DNA from: Nitratireductor sp. XY-223
GTDB lineage: Bacteria > Pseudomonadota > Alphaproteobacteria > Rhizobiales > Rhizobiaceae
Assembly (NCBI RefSeq): GCF_004959855.1
Contig: NZ_SPNT01000007.1
Location: 62,001-126,000, forward strand
Direction of reading: 5' to 3'
DNA length: 64,000 nucleotides
The notes beneath the pieces were generated by a model. It saw only the letters and a program-made list of their open reading frames with translations, was not told the origin of the DNA and did no database searches. The position numbers and the translations under genes are program-made. Numbering within the stretch: position 1 is the stretch's first letter; each line of letters begins with the position of its first letter. Below, piece by piece: positions 1 through 8,877 of the stretch.

Positions 1-837
1 CGCTGCTTCGATGTCGGCATTGCGGAGCAGCACGCCGTCACCTTCGCTGCAGGGATCGCCTCGGAGGGCTACCGGCCGTTCGCTGCGCTCTACTCAACCT
101 TCCTGCAACGCGCCTATGACCAGGTGGTCCACGACGTGGCGATCCAGAAACTGCCGGTGCGCTTCCCGATCGACCGCGCCGGATTCGTCGGCGCCGACGG
201 GCCGACCCACGCGGGTTCATTCGACACGACCTATCTGTCCACCCTGCCCGGCTTTGTCGTGATGGCGGCTGCCAACGAGGCGGAGCTGAAACACATGGTC
301 CGCACGGCGGCGGCCTATGACGAAGGGCCGATTTCTTTCCGCTATCCACGCGGCGAAGGCGCCGGTGTCGATCTGCCGGAGCGCGGTTCCCTCATCGAAA
401 TCGGCAAGGGGCGCCTGATCAAGGAAGGCGGCAAGGTGGCCATCCTTTCCTTCGGCACGCGGCTTTCCGATTGCATGCTCGCGGCCGAGGATCTCGACGC
501 GGCGGGACTGCCGGCGACGGTGGCTGACGCCCGTTTCGCCAAACCGCTGGATCACGAGCTGATCCTGCAGCTGGCCCGCCACCACGAAGTGATGATCACC
601 GTCGAGGAAGGCGCCGTCGGCGGCTTCGGCGCGCATGTCATGCAGTTCCTCGCCCATGAGGGCCTTCTGGACAACGGCCTGAAATTCCGGCCGCTTGTCA
701 TGCCGGACCATTTCATGCAGCAGGCCAAGCCCGATGTCATGTATGCCCGCGCCGGCCTCGATCGGAAGGGCATTGTCAATGCCGCGTTCCAGGCCCTCGG
801 CAACGAAACGGTCCTGTCTTCCTCGACACAGGCCTGA
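1..837 (+). CDS. dxs: 1-deoxy-D-xylulose-5-phosphate synthase, C-terminal part (5' end outside window)
   Basis: This is the 3' portion (278 codons) of the thiamine-diphosphate enzyme that condenses pyruvate and glyceraldehyde 3-phosphate into DXP, the first step of the non-mevalonate isoprenoid pathway. The frame is open from base 1 and starts inside the conserved [13 protein letters not shown] segment of the pyrimidine-binding domain. It continues through [15 protein letters not shown] and into a transketolase C-terminal domain ([22 protein letters not shown]). The full protein is usually about 640 residues, so a little over half is missing to the left. The gene ends normally with TGA. ispE, a later step of the same pathway, lies at about 30.6 kb. 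Confidence 0.96.
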   Translation, partial: RCFDVGIAEQHAVTFAAGIASEGYRPFAALYSTFLQRAYDQVVHDVAIQKLPVRFPIDRAGFVGADGPTHAGSFDTTYLSTLPGFVVMAAANEAELKHMVRTAAAYDEGPISFRYPRGEGAGVDLPERGSLIEIGKGRLIKEGGKVAILSFGTRLSDCMLAAEDLDAAGLPATVADARFAKPLDHELILQLARHHEVMITVEEGAVGGFGAHVMQFLAHEGLLDNGLKFRPLVMPDHFMQQAKPDVMYARAGLDRKGIVNAAFQALGNETVLSSSTQA

Positions 838-943
838 GCCCGGCGTCCTGCGCGGCTACCGGACGTTAACGATAACCGCGCCATTTCGCCCGCTCGACCG
901 ACTAATTTGCTAGATTCCGCCGCACCTACAGGGGATGCGGAAA

Positions 944-1234
944 ATGCGGCCAATTGCTCTGCCTGCCACGATCTGTGCGCTGTGCCTTTGCCCGAGCATG
1001 GCGGTTTCGGCCCATGCGGGTCCGAAATACGACCGCAAGATCGAAATGGCGGCCATCACCATCGTTGCCGGGAAGCTTGGCATGATCCGCGGCACCCACG
1101 AAATCAACGAGCCGCACTCGCTCTACCCGCCGATCGAGGTCCGGAGTGCTTCGGACGGGACATTGCACCCAGCGCCACGCCATGAGGCCGGAACGAACAG
1201 CGCCGGCCTCGAAACGCTTTCCGGTCTGCGCTGA
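944..1234 (+). CDS. Small putative secreted protein, unknown function
   Basis: This 96-residue open frame begins with a plausible signal peptide (basic start, hydrophobic core, AHA-G cleavage site near residue 27). The mature part begins GPKYDRKIEMAAITIVAGKLG. I chose the ATG at 944 because AGGGG lies about nine bases upstream; an in-frame ATG at 935 sits directly on that motif and is less likely. The last 35 residues are low in structure and rich in Ala, Gly and Ser, so the gene may be shortened by a frameshift. I do not recognise the family. It lies between dxs and tlyA on the same strand. Confidence 0.45.
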   Translation: MRPIALPATICALCLCPSMAVSAHAGPKYDRKIEMAAITIVAGKLGMIRGTHEINEPHSLYPPIEVRSASDGTLHPAPRHEAGTNSAGLETLSGLR

Positions 1235-1283
1235 TACGCTACAAAGGTCTTGCCTCACAGGCCGGCAACGGCCATGAGAGGCA

Positions 1284-2048
1284 ATGACCGATGACAACGC
1301 CAAATCCCCGGACAAGCCGCGTCTTGACCAGTTGCTCGTGCAACGGGGCCATTTCGAAACCCGCGCGCGGGCACGCGACGCGGTGACGCGCGGGACCGTC
1401 AGCATCGATGGGGTTGTCAGCACAAGGCCCGGGGCGCGGTTCGATCCGCAGGCGGCGATATCCGTTTCCGACAAGGCGCAGAAATACGTTTCCCGCGCGG
1501 CGCTCAAACTGATCGCCGGCCTCGATCATTTCGGCTTCGATCCGGCCGACCGGAGTGTCCTCGACATCGGCGCCTCGACAGGCGGTTTTTCCCAGGTTCT
1601 GCTGGAGCGCGGCGCGGCGCATGTATCGGCGGTGGATGTCGGTCACGGCCAGTTGCACCCGGCCCTCGAGAGCGATCCGCGCTTGAGCAATCATGAGGGC
1701 GTCAATGCCCGCAACCTGGCGGCTGACGACATCGGCGGACGCGACATCGACGCGGTGGTCAGCGATGTCAGCTTCATCTCGCTGCGGCTTGCGCTCCCGC
1801 CCGCGCTGTCGCTCGCCGCGCCGGGCAGCTTCTGCGTCCTGCTCGTGAAGCCGCAGTTCGAGGCCGGAAAGGACGCGCTCGGCAAGGGCGGGTTGCTGAA
1901 GGATCCATCGCTGGGACCGCGGATCGCAAAGGACCTGTCCGACTGGCTCGGCGCGCAACCCGGCTGGGAAAGCAAGGGAACCTGCCCCTCGCCCATCGAG
2001 GGCGGCGGCGGCAACCGGGAGTTCCTGCTCGGAGGATTAAAGAGATGA
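1284..2048 (+). CDS. tlyA: TlyA family rRNA (cytidine-2'-O)-methyltransferase
   Basis: The 254-residue protein has an N-terminal S4 RNA-binding domain (RLDQLLVQRGHFETRARARD, about residues 13-70). An FtsJ/RrmJ-type Rossmann methyltransferase follows, with the SAM motif VLDIGASTGGFSQVLL near residue 92. The K-D-K-E catalytic pattern is suggested by KYVSRAALKL, VVSDVSF and LLVKPQFEAG. Characterised TlyA enzymes 2'-O-methylate 16S and/or 23S rRNA; the old name hemolysin is historical. GAGAGG precedes the ATG. The stop overlaps the next start by four bases (ATGA at 2045), so the two RNA methyltransferases are translationally coupled. Confidence 0.93.
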   Translation: MTDDNAKSPDKPRLDQLLVQRGHFETRARARDAVTRGTVSIDGVVSTRPGARFDPQAAISVSDKAQKYVSRAALKLIAGLDHFGFDPADRSVLDIGASTGGFSQVLLERGAAHVSAVDVGHGQLHPALESDPRLSNHEGVNARNLAADDIGGRDIDAVVSDVSFISLRLALPPALSLAAPGSFCVLLVKPQFEAGKDALGKGGLLKDPSLGPRIAKDLSDWLGAQPGWESKGTCPSPIEGGGGNREFLLGGLKR

Positions 2049-3286
2049 GCGTGGAAACCGTCACGATCGAGCGGCTGGGCGCACAAGGCGACGGCATCGC
2101 GACGGTCGGCGGCGAACCCGTCTATGTCGGGTATACGCTGCCAGGCGAGCGGGTGACGATCAACCGCATCGGTTCGCGGGGCGAAGCGGTGTCAATCGAC
2201 GCATCAGCGCCCGAGCGCACCAGTCCGCCATGCCGCCATTTCGGCCCGTCCAGCGACAGATGCGGCGGCTGCTTACTTCAGCACCTTGACATAAACTATT
2301 ACAATAGCTGGAAAAAACAGCTTGTGGCGGATGCCTTGTCCGCCCGCGGCATCGACGCCGATATCGCACCGCTGATCGCCTGCAGGACGGGCAGCCGACG
2401 CCGCGCGGTGTTTTCGGCGCGTGCCGTCAAGGGCGGCATCGTGCTCGGTTTCAACCGGGCCGGCACTCACACCATCGCCGACATCAGGGAATGCGCCGTC
2501 CTCAGGCCGTCAATTGTCGAGGCGCTTCCCGGCCTTCGCACGCTCGCCGGCGCGATCGCCCGCGGCGGCAAACCGTTCCGCCTGCAGGTGCTGGAAAGCC
2601 TGACGGGCCTCGATGTCGCGGTGGACGGCCTTCGCGGCCTGCCGGAGAAACAGCGGCAGGAGGCGATCGGCCGGGCGCTCGAACTCGGCTATGCGCGGCT
2701 GTCGCTCGGCACCGAAATCCTGGTGGAAGCGCGCAAGCCGCTGCTCCGATTCGCAGGCATCGACGTCTCGCCCCCGCCGGCCGGGTTCGTCCAGGCAAGC
2801 GCGGAAGCGCAGGAGGCGATGATCGAAACCGTCGCAGCACACCTCGACGGCGCGAAACGGATTGCCGATCTGTTCTCCGGTTGCGGTACATTCGCGCTGC
2901 CGCTGGCGCGTCACGGTGCCGTGGATGCCGTCGAGAGCGACGGCGCGGCGCTCAAGGCGCTCGATCATGCCGCGCGCCATACGCCCGGCCTGAAACCCGT
3001 GACCGTGGAGCGGCGCGACCTCTTCCGGCGGCCCGTCACCGCCGCTGAACTGAAGAAGACCGACGCTATCGTATTCGATCCGCCGCGTGCCGGGGCGCAG
3101 GCGCAGGCAAGGGAAATCGCCGCTTCCGGCGTTGCGAAGGCCGCGGCGGTGTCGTGCAATCCCGCAACGCTTGCGCGGGACCTGCGCATTCTCATCGATG
3201 GCGGCTTCAAACTGGTCTCGGTCACGCCGATCGACCAGTTCCTGTGGTCGCCGCATGTCGAGGCAATCGCTTTATTGGAACGCTAA
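2045..3286 (+). CDS. Class I SAM-dependent RNA methyltransferase (TrmA/RlmC/RlmD type, Fe-S)
   Basis: The 413-residue protein starts with a TRAM-like beta domain (about residues 1-58). Cysteines 63, 73 and 76 (CRHFGPSSDRCGGC) follow and resemble the [4Fe-4S] ligands of RlmD/RumA. The C-terminal half is a Rossmann methyltransferase with ADLFSGCGTFALPLA (SAM loop), FDPPRAG and the nucleophile motif SCNPATLARD. Such enzymes make 5-methyluridine in 23S rRNA or tRNA; which site is modified cannot be told here. Its start overlaps the tlyA stop by four bases. Its stop overlaps the convergent crotonase stop by four bases. Confidence 0.92.
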   Translation: MSVETVTIERLGAQGDGIATVGGEPVYVGYTLPGERVTINRIGSRGEAVSIDASAPERTSPPCRHFGPSSDRCGGCLLQHLDINYYNSWKKQLVADALSARGIDADIAPLIACRTGSRRRAVFSARAVKGGIVLGFNRAGTHTIADIRECAVLRPSIVEALPGLRTLAGAIARGGKPFRLQVLESLTGLDVAVDGLRGLPEKQRQEAIGRALELGYARLSLGTEILVEARKPLLRFAGIDVSPPPAGFVQASAEAQEAMIETVAAHLDGAKRIADLFSGCGTFALPLARHGAVDAVESDGAALKALDHAARHTPGLKPVTVERRDLFRRPVTAAELKKTDAIVFDPPRAGAQAQAREIAASGVAKAAAVSCNPATLARDLRILIDGGFKLVSVTPIDQFLWSPHVEAIALLER

Positions 3287-4056
3287 GCGCTTTTCTTTCG
3301 TGCCATGAAGGCCTCGAAGGCGGCGCGTGCCTCCGGCGAGGAAAGCCGCTCGCCGAACAGTGCCGATTCCTCCTCGATGCGTGCGACCACGGATTCGCGG
3401 TCGGTGCGGCGCAGCAGGTCGCGGGCGAGCTGCATGGCCTGCGGCGGCTTGGACGCGATATCGGCGGCCGCCGCGAGGGTGACATCCTCCAGCGCTTCTT
3501 CCTCGACGACCTGGTAGATCAGGCCGGCCTCGCGCGCCTCCTCGCCGGAAAAGCCGGTTCCGGCTGCAAGCATCGCGAAGGCGCGCTGATAGCCCATCAC
3601 GTCCGGGCCAAGCAGGCTGGAGCCCGCTTCCGGCAGGAGCGCGAGGTCGACAAAAGGCGTGCGGAACTGCGAACGCGGCGTGGCGAATGTCAGGTCGCAG
3701 TGGAAATGCATGGTCGTGCCGATGCCGATCGCCAGGCCGTCAACGCCCGAAACCATCGGTTTCTTTACGGTCGCCAGCGCCTTGAGGAAGCGGCCGACAT
3801 GGCCCTCGCCGATCCGGCCGCTGATGGCGTAGGAAAGGAAATCCTGCATGTCATTGCCGGCGGTGAAACATCCCTCGGTGCCGAGGAAGACGTGGACACG
3901 GACCGCATCGTCGGCATCGCCCGCCTGCATCGCCTCGACCAGGATGCGGTACATGTCCTGCGTGATGGCGTTCATTTTGTCCGGCCGGTTGAAACGCATG
4001 ACCTGGACCGCGCCGCCATGCTCCGCAGGCCGCTCGACTATGATGTGTTCGCTCAC
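3283..4056 (-). CDS. Enoyl-CoA hydratase/isomerase (crotonase) family protein
   Basis: The 257-residue crotonase-fold enzyme shows RFNRPDKMNAIT, the oxyanion-hole stretch GCFTAGNDMQDF, and SGVDGLAIGIG. TPFVDLALLPEAGSS follows; the Glu in LLPEAGSS matches the position used by Eci2-type delta3-delta2 enoyl-CoA isomerases, so isomerase activity is as likely as hydratase. I set the start at the GTG at 4056 because GAGGGAGAG lies six bases upstream. Longer versions would run into the upstream dehydrogenase. Only 17 bases separate it from that gene, so the two form an operon for CoA-thioester oxidation. Confidence 0.88.
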   Translation of the reverse strand: MSEHIIVERPAEHGGAVQVMRFNRPDKMNAITQDMYRILVEAMQAGDADDAVRVHVFLGTEGCFTAGNDMQDFLSYAISGRIGEGHVGRFLKALATVKKPMVSGVDGLAIGIGTTMHFHCDLTFATPRSQFRTPFVDLALLPEAGSSLLGPDVMGYQRAFAMLAAGTGFSGEEAREAGLIYQVVEEEALEDVTLAAAADIASKPPQAMQLARDLLRRTDRESVVARIEEESALFGERLSSPEARAAFEAFMARKKSA

Positions 4057-4073
4057 GATGTTCTCTCCCTCGT

Positions 4074-5864
4074 TCAGTTCAGGGCGCTGCGCGCCTGGAT
4101 CAGGCTCTGCGCGCCCTCGGTCACGGCGTTCCTGAGCGCCGATGTCTCCCCGAGCAGGTTCTCGGCGCAGAAACGACAAAGGGCGATGCGTCCGTTCTCC
4201 AGCGCGTCACCGGTTTCGACGAGCGCGCCCTTGGCGAGATAGATCGCCCCGGACGTCAGTCCGAACAGGCGTTGATAGGGCGTCGCACCGGCAAGCGCCT
4301 CCTCGACGCGCCCGTCCTGCAGCGCCTGGAGCAGCCAGCTCGTTGCCGTTTCCAGGTCGGCCAGCGCCTCTTCCAGCTTGTCCGCCGTCATGCCGAAATC
4401 CGGGTTGTTCTTACGGCCCACCTCGGCTGCGATTTCCTTCAGCTCGCCGATATAGCCCTTGACGTGCTCGCCGCCGGACTGGGGCAGCTTGCGGGTCACC
4501 AGATCGATGGCCTGAATGCCGTTGGTGCCCTCATAGATGGGCGCGATGCGGGAATCGCGCAGCAGCCTTGCCGCGCCCGTTTCCTCAATAAAGCCCATGC
4601 CGCCATGCACCTGGACTCCAATGGATGCGGCATCGACGCCGATGTCGGTCGAAAAGGCCTTGGCAATCGGGGTGAGCAGGTTGGCGCGCTCGCGCCAGAA
4701 CTTCGCAGCCTCGGTGTCGCCGCGCTCATCGGCGCTGTCGGCCATGTCGATCGCATGGGCGCAGCTGAAGGCGATCGAGCGTGATGCCTGCGCAAGCGAT
4801 TTCATGGTCAACAGATTGCGCTGGATGTCCGGGTGCTCGACAATCGGGCTCATGCCCTGGCCCTGCCAGCCGGGCGCCCTGCCCTGGGTGCGCTCACTGG
4901 CGTATTCAAGCGCCTTCTGATAGGCGGCCTCGGCCATGGCGACACCCTGGATGCCGACATTGAGGCGGGCGTTGTTCATCATGGTGAACATGCAGGCAAG
5001 GCCCCTGTTCTCCTCGCCGACCAGCCATCCGATAGCACCGGCTTCGTCGCCGAACTTGCCGTCGCCATAGATCATGGTGCAGGTGGGCGAACCGTGGATG
5101 CCGAGCTTGTGCTCGACGCTGTGGCAGATCAGGTCGTTGCGGGCGCCGAGGCTTCCATCGTCGTTGACCAGGAATTTCGGCACCAGGAACAGCGAGATCC
5201 CCTTGGTGCCGGGCGGTGCATCCGGCAGGCGCGCCAAGACGAGATGGATGATGTTGTCGGCGAAATCGTGCTCGCCGTAGGTGATGAAGATCTTCTGGCC
5301 AAAGATGCGGTAGGAGCCGTCGCCGACGGGTTCGGCGCGCGTCTTCAGAACGCCGAGGTCTGATCCGGCGTGCGGCTCGGTCAGGTTCATCGTCCCTGTC
5401 CACTCGCCGGATATGAGCTTTTCCAGGTAAATCCGCTTGAGCCGCTCATCGGCATGCGCCTCGACGGCCTCGACGGCGCCCATCGTCAGGAGCGAGCACA
5501 GGCTGAAGGCCATGGAGCTGGAATTCCACATCTCGCTCGTTGCCACCGAAAGCATCGTCGGCAGGCCTTGCCCGCCGTAATCGGGCGTGCCGGTCAGGCT
5601 GTTCCAGCCGCCGGCGATCCAGTTCCTGTAAAGATCAGCCCATCCCGGCGGCGTCGTCACCACGCCGTCCTTGACCGGCGTCCCCCTCTCGCCCTCTTCG
5701 GCGAGCGGCGCGACCTCTTCGGAGGCAAAGCGCCCGGCCTCTGTCAGGATCGCGTCGACCAGATCGTCCGTCAGGTCGCCCAGATGGCCCGCGTCGAGCG
5801 CCGCCTGCAGCCCGGCGACATGTTTCAGGGTAAATGCGATATCCTCCACAGGTGCGCGGTACAT
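4074..5864 (-). CDS. Acyl-CoA dehydrogenase with C-terminal extension (DmdC-like)
   Basis: The 596-residue flavoprotein is longer than a standard acyl-CoA dehydrogenase (about 380). It has the layout of the DmdC-like subgroup: an N-terminal extension, the ACAD core with MNLTEPHAGSDLG and VQVHGGMGFIEETGAARLLRDSRI, the base-bearing loop IAPIYEGTNGIQAIDLV, and an added C-terminal domain. Some members oxidise 3-methylmercaptopropionyl-CoA from DMSP breakdown; others act on ordinary acyl-CoAs, so the substrate is open. The start at 5864 (MYRAPVED) is preceded by AGGGAGG. The first gene of a two-gene operon, it has a dyad operator about 110 bases upstream at 5976-5991. Confidence 0.92.
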   Translation of the reverse strand: MYRAPVEDIAFTLKHVAGLQAALDAGHLGDLTDDLVDAILTEAGRFASEEVAPLAEEGERGTPVKDGVVTTPPGWADLYRNWIAGGWNSLTGTPDYGGQGLPTMLSVATSEMWNSSSMAFSLCSLLTMGAVEAVEAHADERLKRIYLEKLISGEWTGTMNLTEPHAGSDLGVLKTRAEPVGDGSYRIFGQKIFITYGEHDFADNIIHLVLARLPDAPPGTKGISLFLVPKFLVNDDGSLGARNDLICHSVEHKLGIHGSPTCTMIYGDGKFGDEAGAIGWLVGEENRGLACMFTMMNNARLNVGIQGVAMAEAAYQKALEYASERTQGRAPGWQGQGMSPIVEHPDIQRNLLTMKSLAQASRSIAFSCAHAIDMADSADERGDTEAAKFWRERANLLTPIAKAFSTDIGVDAASIGVQVHGGMGFIEETGAARLLRDSRIAPIYEGTNGIQAIDLVTRKLPQSGGEHVKGYIGELKEIAAEVGRKNNPDFGMTADKLEEALADLETATSWLLQALQDGRVEEALAGATPYQRLFGLTSGAIYLAKGALVETGDALENGRIALCRFCAENLLGETSALRNAVTEGAQSLIQARSALN

Positions 5865-5975
5865 GTCGCTCCATCCTCCCTTGGAATTGAATTGCACGCC
5901 AAAACAGCAGGCTTCGACGGTCCTGTCCACACGAAATACGGCTTCGCTCGCTATTGGCCTAGGGCGTATGTGATT

Positions 5976-5991
5976 TTTACGTAAACGTCAA
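5976..5991. promoter_or_regulatory. Near-perfect dyad operator candidate upstream of the acyl-CoA dehydrogenase
   Basis: TTTACGTAAACGTCAA is an inverted repeat with one mismatch between arms (TTTACGT / ACGTCAA), in an AT-rich stretch of the divergent region between the dehydrogenase and the Sua5 gene. Its shape resembles operators of MerR- or TetR-family regulators of acyl-CoA catabolism such as LiuR. No such regulator is encoded nearby, so the assignment is inference. Confidence 0.45.
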
Positions 5992-6089
5992 TTAAATTCA
6001 GCAAGGTTGAACAATCTCCTGCAGACCGCCCCCTGCCCCGTTGAGCGCCGGCCGCAAGACTGCTATCTGCCCTGAAAACGGTTGCAGAC

Positions 6090-7061
6090 ATGGCTATTTT
6101 GAGTATTGCACAGAACGAGGACCGCGCGCGAAGGCACGCCTGCAGGACGCTGTCGGAAGGCGGCCTGATCGCCCTGCCGACGGAGACCGTCTACGGCCTT
6201 GCCGCCGACGCGACCGACGGCCGTGCGGTGGCGCGCATTTTCGAGGTCAAGGGCCGGCCACGGTTCAACCCGCTCATCTGCCACATGAGCGACATTGCCA
6301 TGGCCCGGCGCTATGTCGAATTCAACGCGATGGCGGAGCGCCTTGCCGAAGCCTTCTGGCCGGGCCCGCTGACGCTCGTGCTGCCGCTGAAGCCGGGCGC
6401 CGCCGTTCACCCGCTGACATCGGCCGGCCTCGACACGCTGGCGGTCCGGGTCCCGACCGGCTTCGCACGCAGCCTCATCGCCCGGTTCGACAAGCCGCTC
6501 GCCGCGCCCAGCGCGAACACGTCCGGCAGGATCAGTTCGACCACCGCGCAACATGTCGCCGCCGATCTCGGCGACCGGGTATCGCTGATCCTTGACGGCG
6601 GCCCGGCGGCCATCGGCCTCGAATCGACCATCGTGAAGCCGACCGACAGGGGCGTCGACCTTTTGCGCCCGGGCGGCCTCGCCGCAGCCGAGATCGAGGC
6701 CGTCTGCGGGGTGCGCCTTGCGCGCCCGCAGGAAGCCGCGCCCGCCATCGAGGCGCCGGGCATGCTGCGCTCACACTATGCGCCGGGCGCCGCCTTGCGC
6801 ATCAACGCGCAGACAGCGGCGGCCGGCGACGCGGTCATCACCTTTGCCGGCGCCGCCCTTTCCGGCGCCGAGAATGCATCGATCGTCCTCGACCTCTCCC
6901 CGTCCGGCGACCTCAACGAGGCCGCCGCCAACCTGTTCGACACCATGAAGCGCGCCGACGAAGCTGCCACAAACGAAATCGTCGTCGCGCCGATCCCGAA
7001 TGAAGGGCTCGGGGAAGCGATCAACGACCGGCTCCAGCGAGCGGCGGCGCCCAGGTCGTAG
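6090..7061 (+). CDS. sua5: L-threonylcarbamoyladenylate synthase, Sua5 type
   Basis: The 323-residue protein makes threonylcarbamoyl-AMP for the universal t6A37 modification of ANN-decoding tRNAs. The N-terminal YrdC domain shows IALPTETVYGLAADA, KGRPRFNPL, FWPGPLTLVLP and APSANTSGRIS. The C-terminal third (from about residue 220, GMLRSHYAPGAALRI) is the Sua5-specific domain, so it is the two-domain form. The start is the ATG at 6090; no stronger alternative is seen. Part of its 3' end (6904-6958) is repeated at 8770-8824, beyond the symporter gene. Confidence 0.93.
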   Translation: MAILSIAQNEDRARRHACRTLSEGGLIALPTETVYGLAADATDGRAVARIFEVKGRPRFNPLICHMSDIAMARRYVEFNAMAERLAEAFWPGPLTLVLPLKPGAAVHPLTSAGLDTLAVRVPTGFARSLIARFDKPLAAPSANTSGRISSTTAQHVAADLGDRVSLILDGGPAAIGLESTIVKPTDRGVDLLRPGGLAAAEIEAVCGVRLARPQEAAPAIEAPGMLRSHYAPGAALRINAQTAAAGDAVITFAGAALSGAENASIVLDLSPSGDLNEAAANLFDTMKRADEAATNEIVVAPIPNEGLGEAINDRLQRAAAPRS

Positions 7062-7286
7062 CCGGCGGCTCAGGGTGTTCAAAGCCAAGATATCCCCGTA
7101 ACGGCAATGCAGACTGCGGGACGATATCCGGATGCGTTTGATGACGGCGGACCAGTTGGTGAGAACGGTTCTGCCCGGGATGAGGATTCGAGCAAAAAAG
7201 TAACACTTTGATTGTAAATTCCCAAAGCGCTCCGTTTTTATGCAAATGGTCTCGGTCAAGGACCAAGGTCAGGTCCATCATCCTCC

Positions 7287-7301
7287 TGCATTGCATTGCA
7301 T
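7287..7301 (+). repeat. Three tandem copies of TGCAT
   Basis: TGCAT occurs three times head to tail, about 18 bases before the symporter start. It is a short local repeat in an AT-richer stretch and may have no role. Confidence 0.4.
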
Positions 7302-7318
7302 TGGATTAAATTATTCTT

Positions 7319-8734
7319 ATGAAACAATTATTTGATCTTCTGGAAGCTGCAACATGGGGCTTTGCCACCATCCCCATGTTGGTCATCTTTGGAATTGTGT
7401 TCACACTCTTCACGCGGTTTTCGCAGGTGCGTTTTTTCCGCCGCATGTTTGCCGGTCTTAAGAAGGGCACCGAGGCTGAAACCGGAATTTCCAATCGAAA
7501 GGCTCTTTTGCTTTCCGTCGGGGGGCGCGTCGGTGCCGGGAATATCGCCGGCGTCTCGGTCGCAATAACGCTCGGAGGGCCCGGCGCCGTCTTCTGGATG
7601 TGGGCGCTTGCGATCGTCGGCATGGCGACGATGTTGGTCGAATGCTCGCTCGCGCAACTCTACAAGCAAAAAATGTCCGACGGCACCTTTCGGGGCGGCC
7701 CGCTCCAGACGATTATCTTCGGACTCGGCAGCGAATTCCGATGGCTCGCCGCGATCTTTGCCCTTTGCATGATCGCGGCCTATGGCGTTGCTGTATTGGC
7801 TTTCCAGAGCAATAGTGCCGCCGCCGCCATTGAGGAAGGTTTGAGCCTCAGTCCCTGGATCGGTGGCTTGATTCTGGCGGGTATTGTCGGGGCCATTATC
7901 CTGGGGGGTATTCGAAGAATTGCCGTTGCCTCCGAAGTGATGGTTCCGGTGATGGCAATTGCCTACATTGTCATGGCGCTGTTGGTGATCGTTGCCAACA
8001 TATCCGCAGTCCCGGCAGTGTTTTTGTTGATTCTGGAAAATGCCTTTGGACTGCGCGAAGCCGTTGGCGGCGGCGTCGGTGCCGCAATCCTCCATGGAAT
8101 GCAACGCGGACTCTTGTCCAACGAGGCCGGACTGGGGTCGGCTTCGAACGTCGCGGGCGCGGCCTTCGCCAAACACCCGGTGGATCAGGGTATCACCCAG
8201 GCCTTCGGAGTATTCATAGACACGATTGTCATCTGTTCCTGCACCGCCTTTATCATCCTGCTGAGCGATGTGTATGTGCCGGGTGCGACAGAGGTCGACG
8301 GCATCGCGCTGGCTCAAAGGTCACTCGCCACGGAACTGGGCGGCTGGACGTCGCCCGTGCTTTCTTTCGTGATTACGCTAATCCTGCTCACCACCATAAC
8401 CTACGCCTATTACATGGCTGAAAACGGCCTGGCCTTCCTGACGGGCAACAGGATCGCGCTTCATGCCTTGCGAATTGTCGCGATTGTCGCGGTGTTTATG
8501 GGCGCGCTCACCCCGACGGTGCACAATGTTCTTTTCTTTCTTGACCCTCTTCTCGGCCTGATGGCGGTGATCAACCTTGTTGTCATTTCCATGCTTTTCC
8601 CGAAAGCTCTGGTCCTCATCAAGGACTACAAGGCGCAGTTGAGTGCAGGTAAGCAGCAACCTGTCTTCGATGCCGCATCGTTTGCAGACGCCAATGTGGA
8701 CACTCCTGCCTGGAATGCGGTTGATCGAGGGTAA
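7319..8734 (+). CDS. Sodium:alanine symporter family (AGCS) protein
   Basis: The 471-residue polytopic membrane protein carries the AGCS hallmarks GGRVGAGNIAGVSVAI (about residue 68) and GLLSNEAGLGSASNVAGAA. About ten membrane segments are visible. Family members import alanine, glycine or related small amino acids with Na+. The ATG at 7319 has no clear Shine-Dalgarno sequence. Codon use is more AT-rich than in neighbours (for example ATG AAA CAA TTA TTT at the start). The gene is followed by a fragment of a second Sua5 gene, so the segment was probably acquired. The exact substrate cannot be read from the sequence. Confidence 0.9.
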   Translation: MKQLFDLLEAATWGFATIPMLVIFGIVFTLFTRFSQVRFFRRMFAGLKKGTEAETGISNRKALLLSVGGRVGAGNIAGVSVAITLGGPGAVFWMWALAIVGMATMLVECSLAQLYKQKMSDGTFRGGPLQTIIFGLGSEFRWLAAIFALCMIAAYGVAVLAFQSNSAAAAIEEGLSLSPWIGGLILAGIVGAIILGGIRRIAVASEVMVPVMAIAYIVMALLVIVANISAVPAVFLLILENAFGLREAVGGGVGAAILHGMQRGLLSNEAGLGSASNVAGAAFAKHPVDQGITQAFGVFIDTIVICSCTAFIILLSDVYVPGATEVDGIALAQRSLATELGGWTSPVLSFVITLILLTTITYAYYMAENGLAFLTGNRIALHALRIVAIVAVFMGALTPTVHNVLFFLDPLLGLMAVINLVVISMLFPKALVLIKDYKAQLSAGKQQPVFDAASFADANVDTPAWNAVDRG

Positions 8735-8769
8735 GGGCCTCAAGCGGCGCTTGGCGGAACCACTCACCG

Positions 8770-8853
8770 CCGGCGACCTGCACGAGGCCGCCGCCAAACT
8801 GTTCGACACCATGAAGCGCGCCGATGCGGCGGCCTCTCTTCACTATCCCGATT
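8770..8853 (+). pseudogene. Fragment of a Sua5 gene 3' end (duplicate)
   Basis: The frame reads AGDLHEAAAKLFDTMKRADAA. It matches residues of the intact Sua5 C-terminal domain (SGDLNEAAANLFDTMKRADEA, encoded at 6904-6958). By eye 52 of 55 bases agree between 8770-8824 and 6904-6958; similarity then fades and the frame closes at a TGA near 8855. No start or upstream Sua5 sequence is present. It is best read as a scar left when the symporter segment was inserted or exchanged. Confidence 0.7.
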
Positions 8854-8877
8854 GACACCCAACCGGTTTGCGGCACC

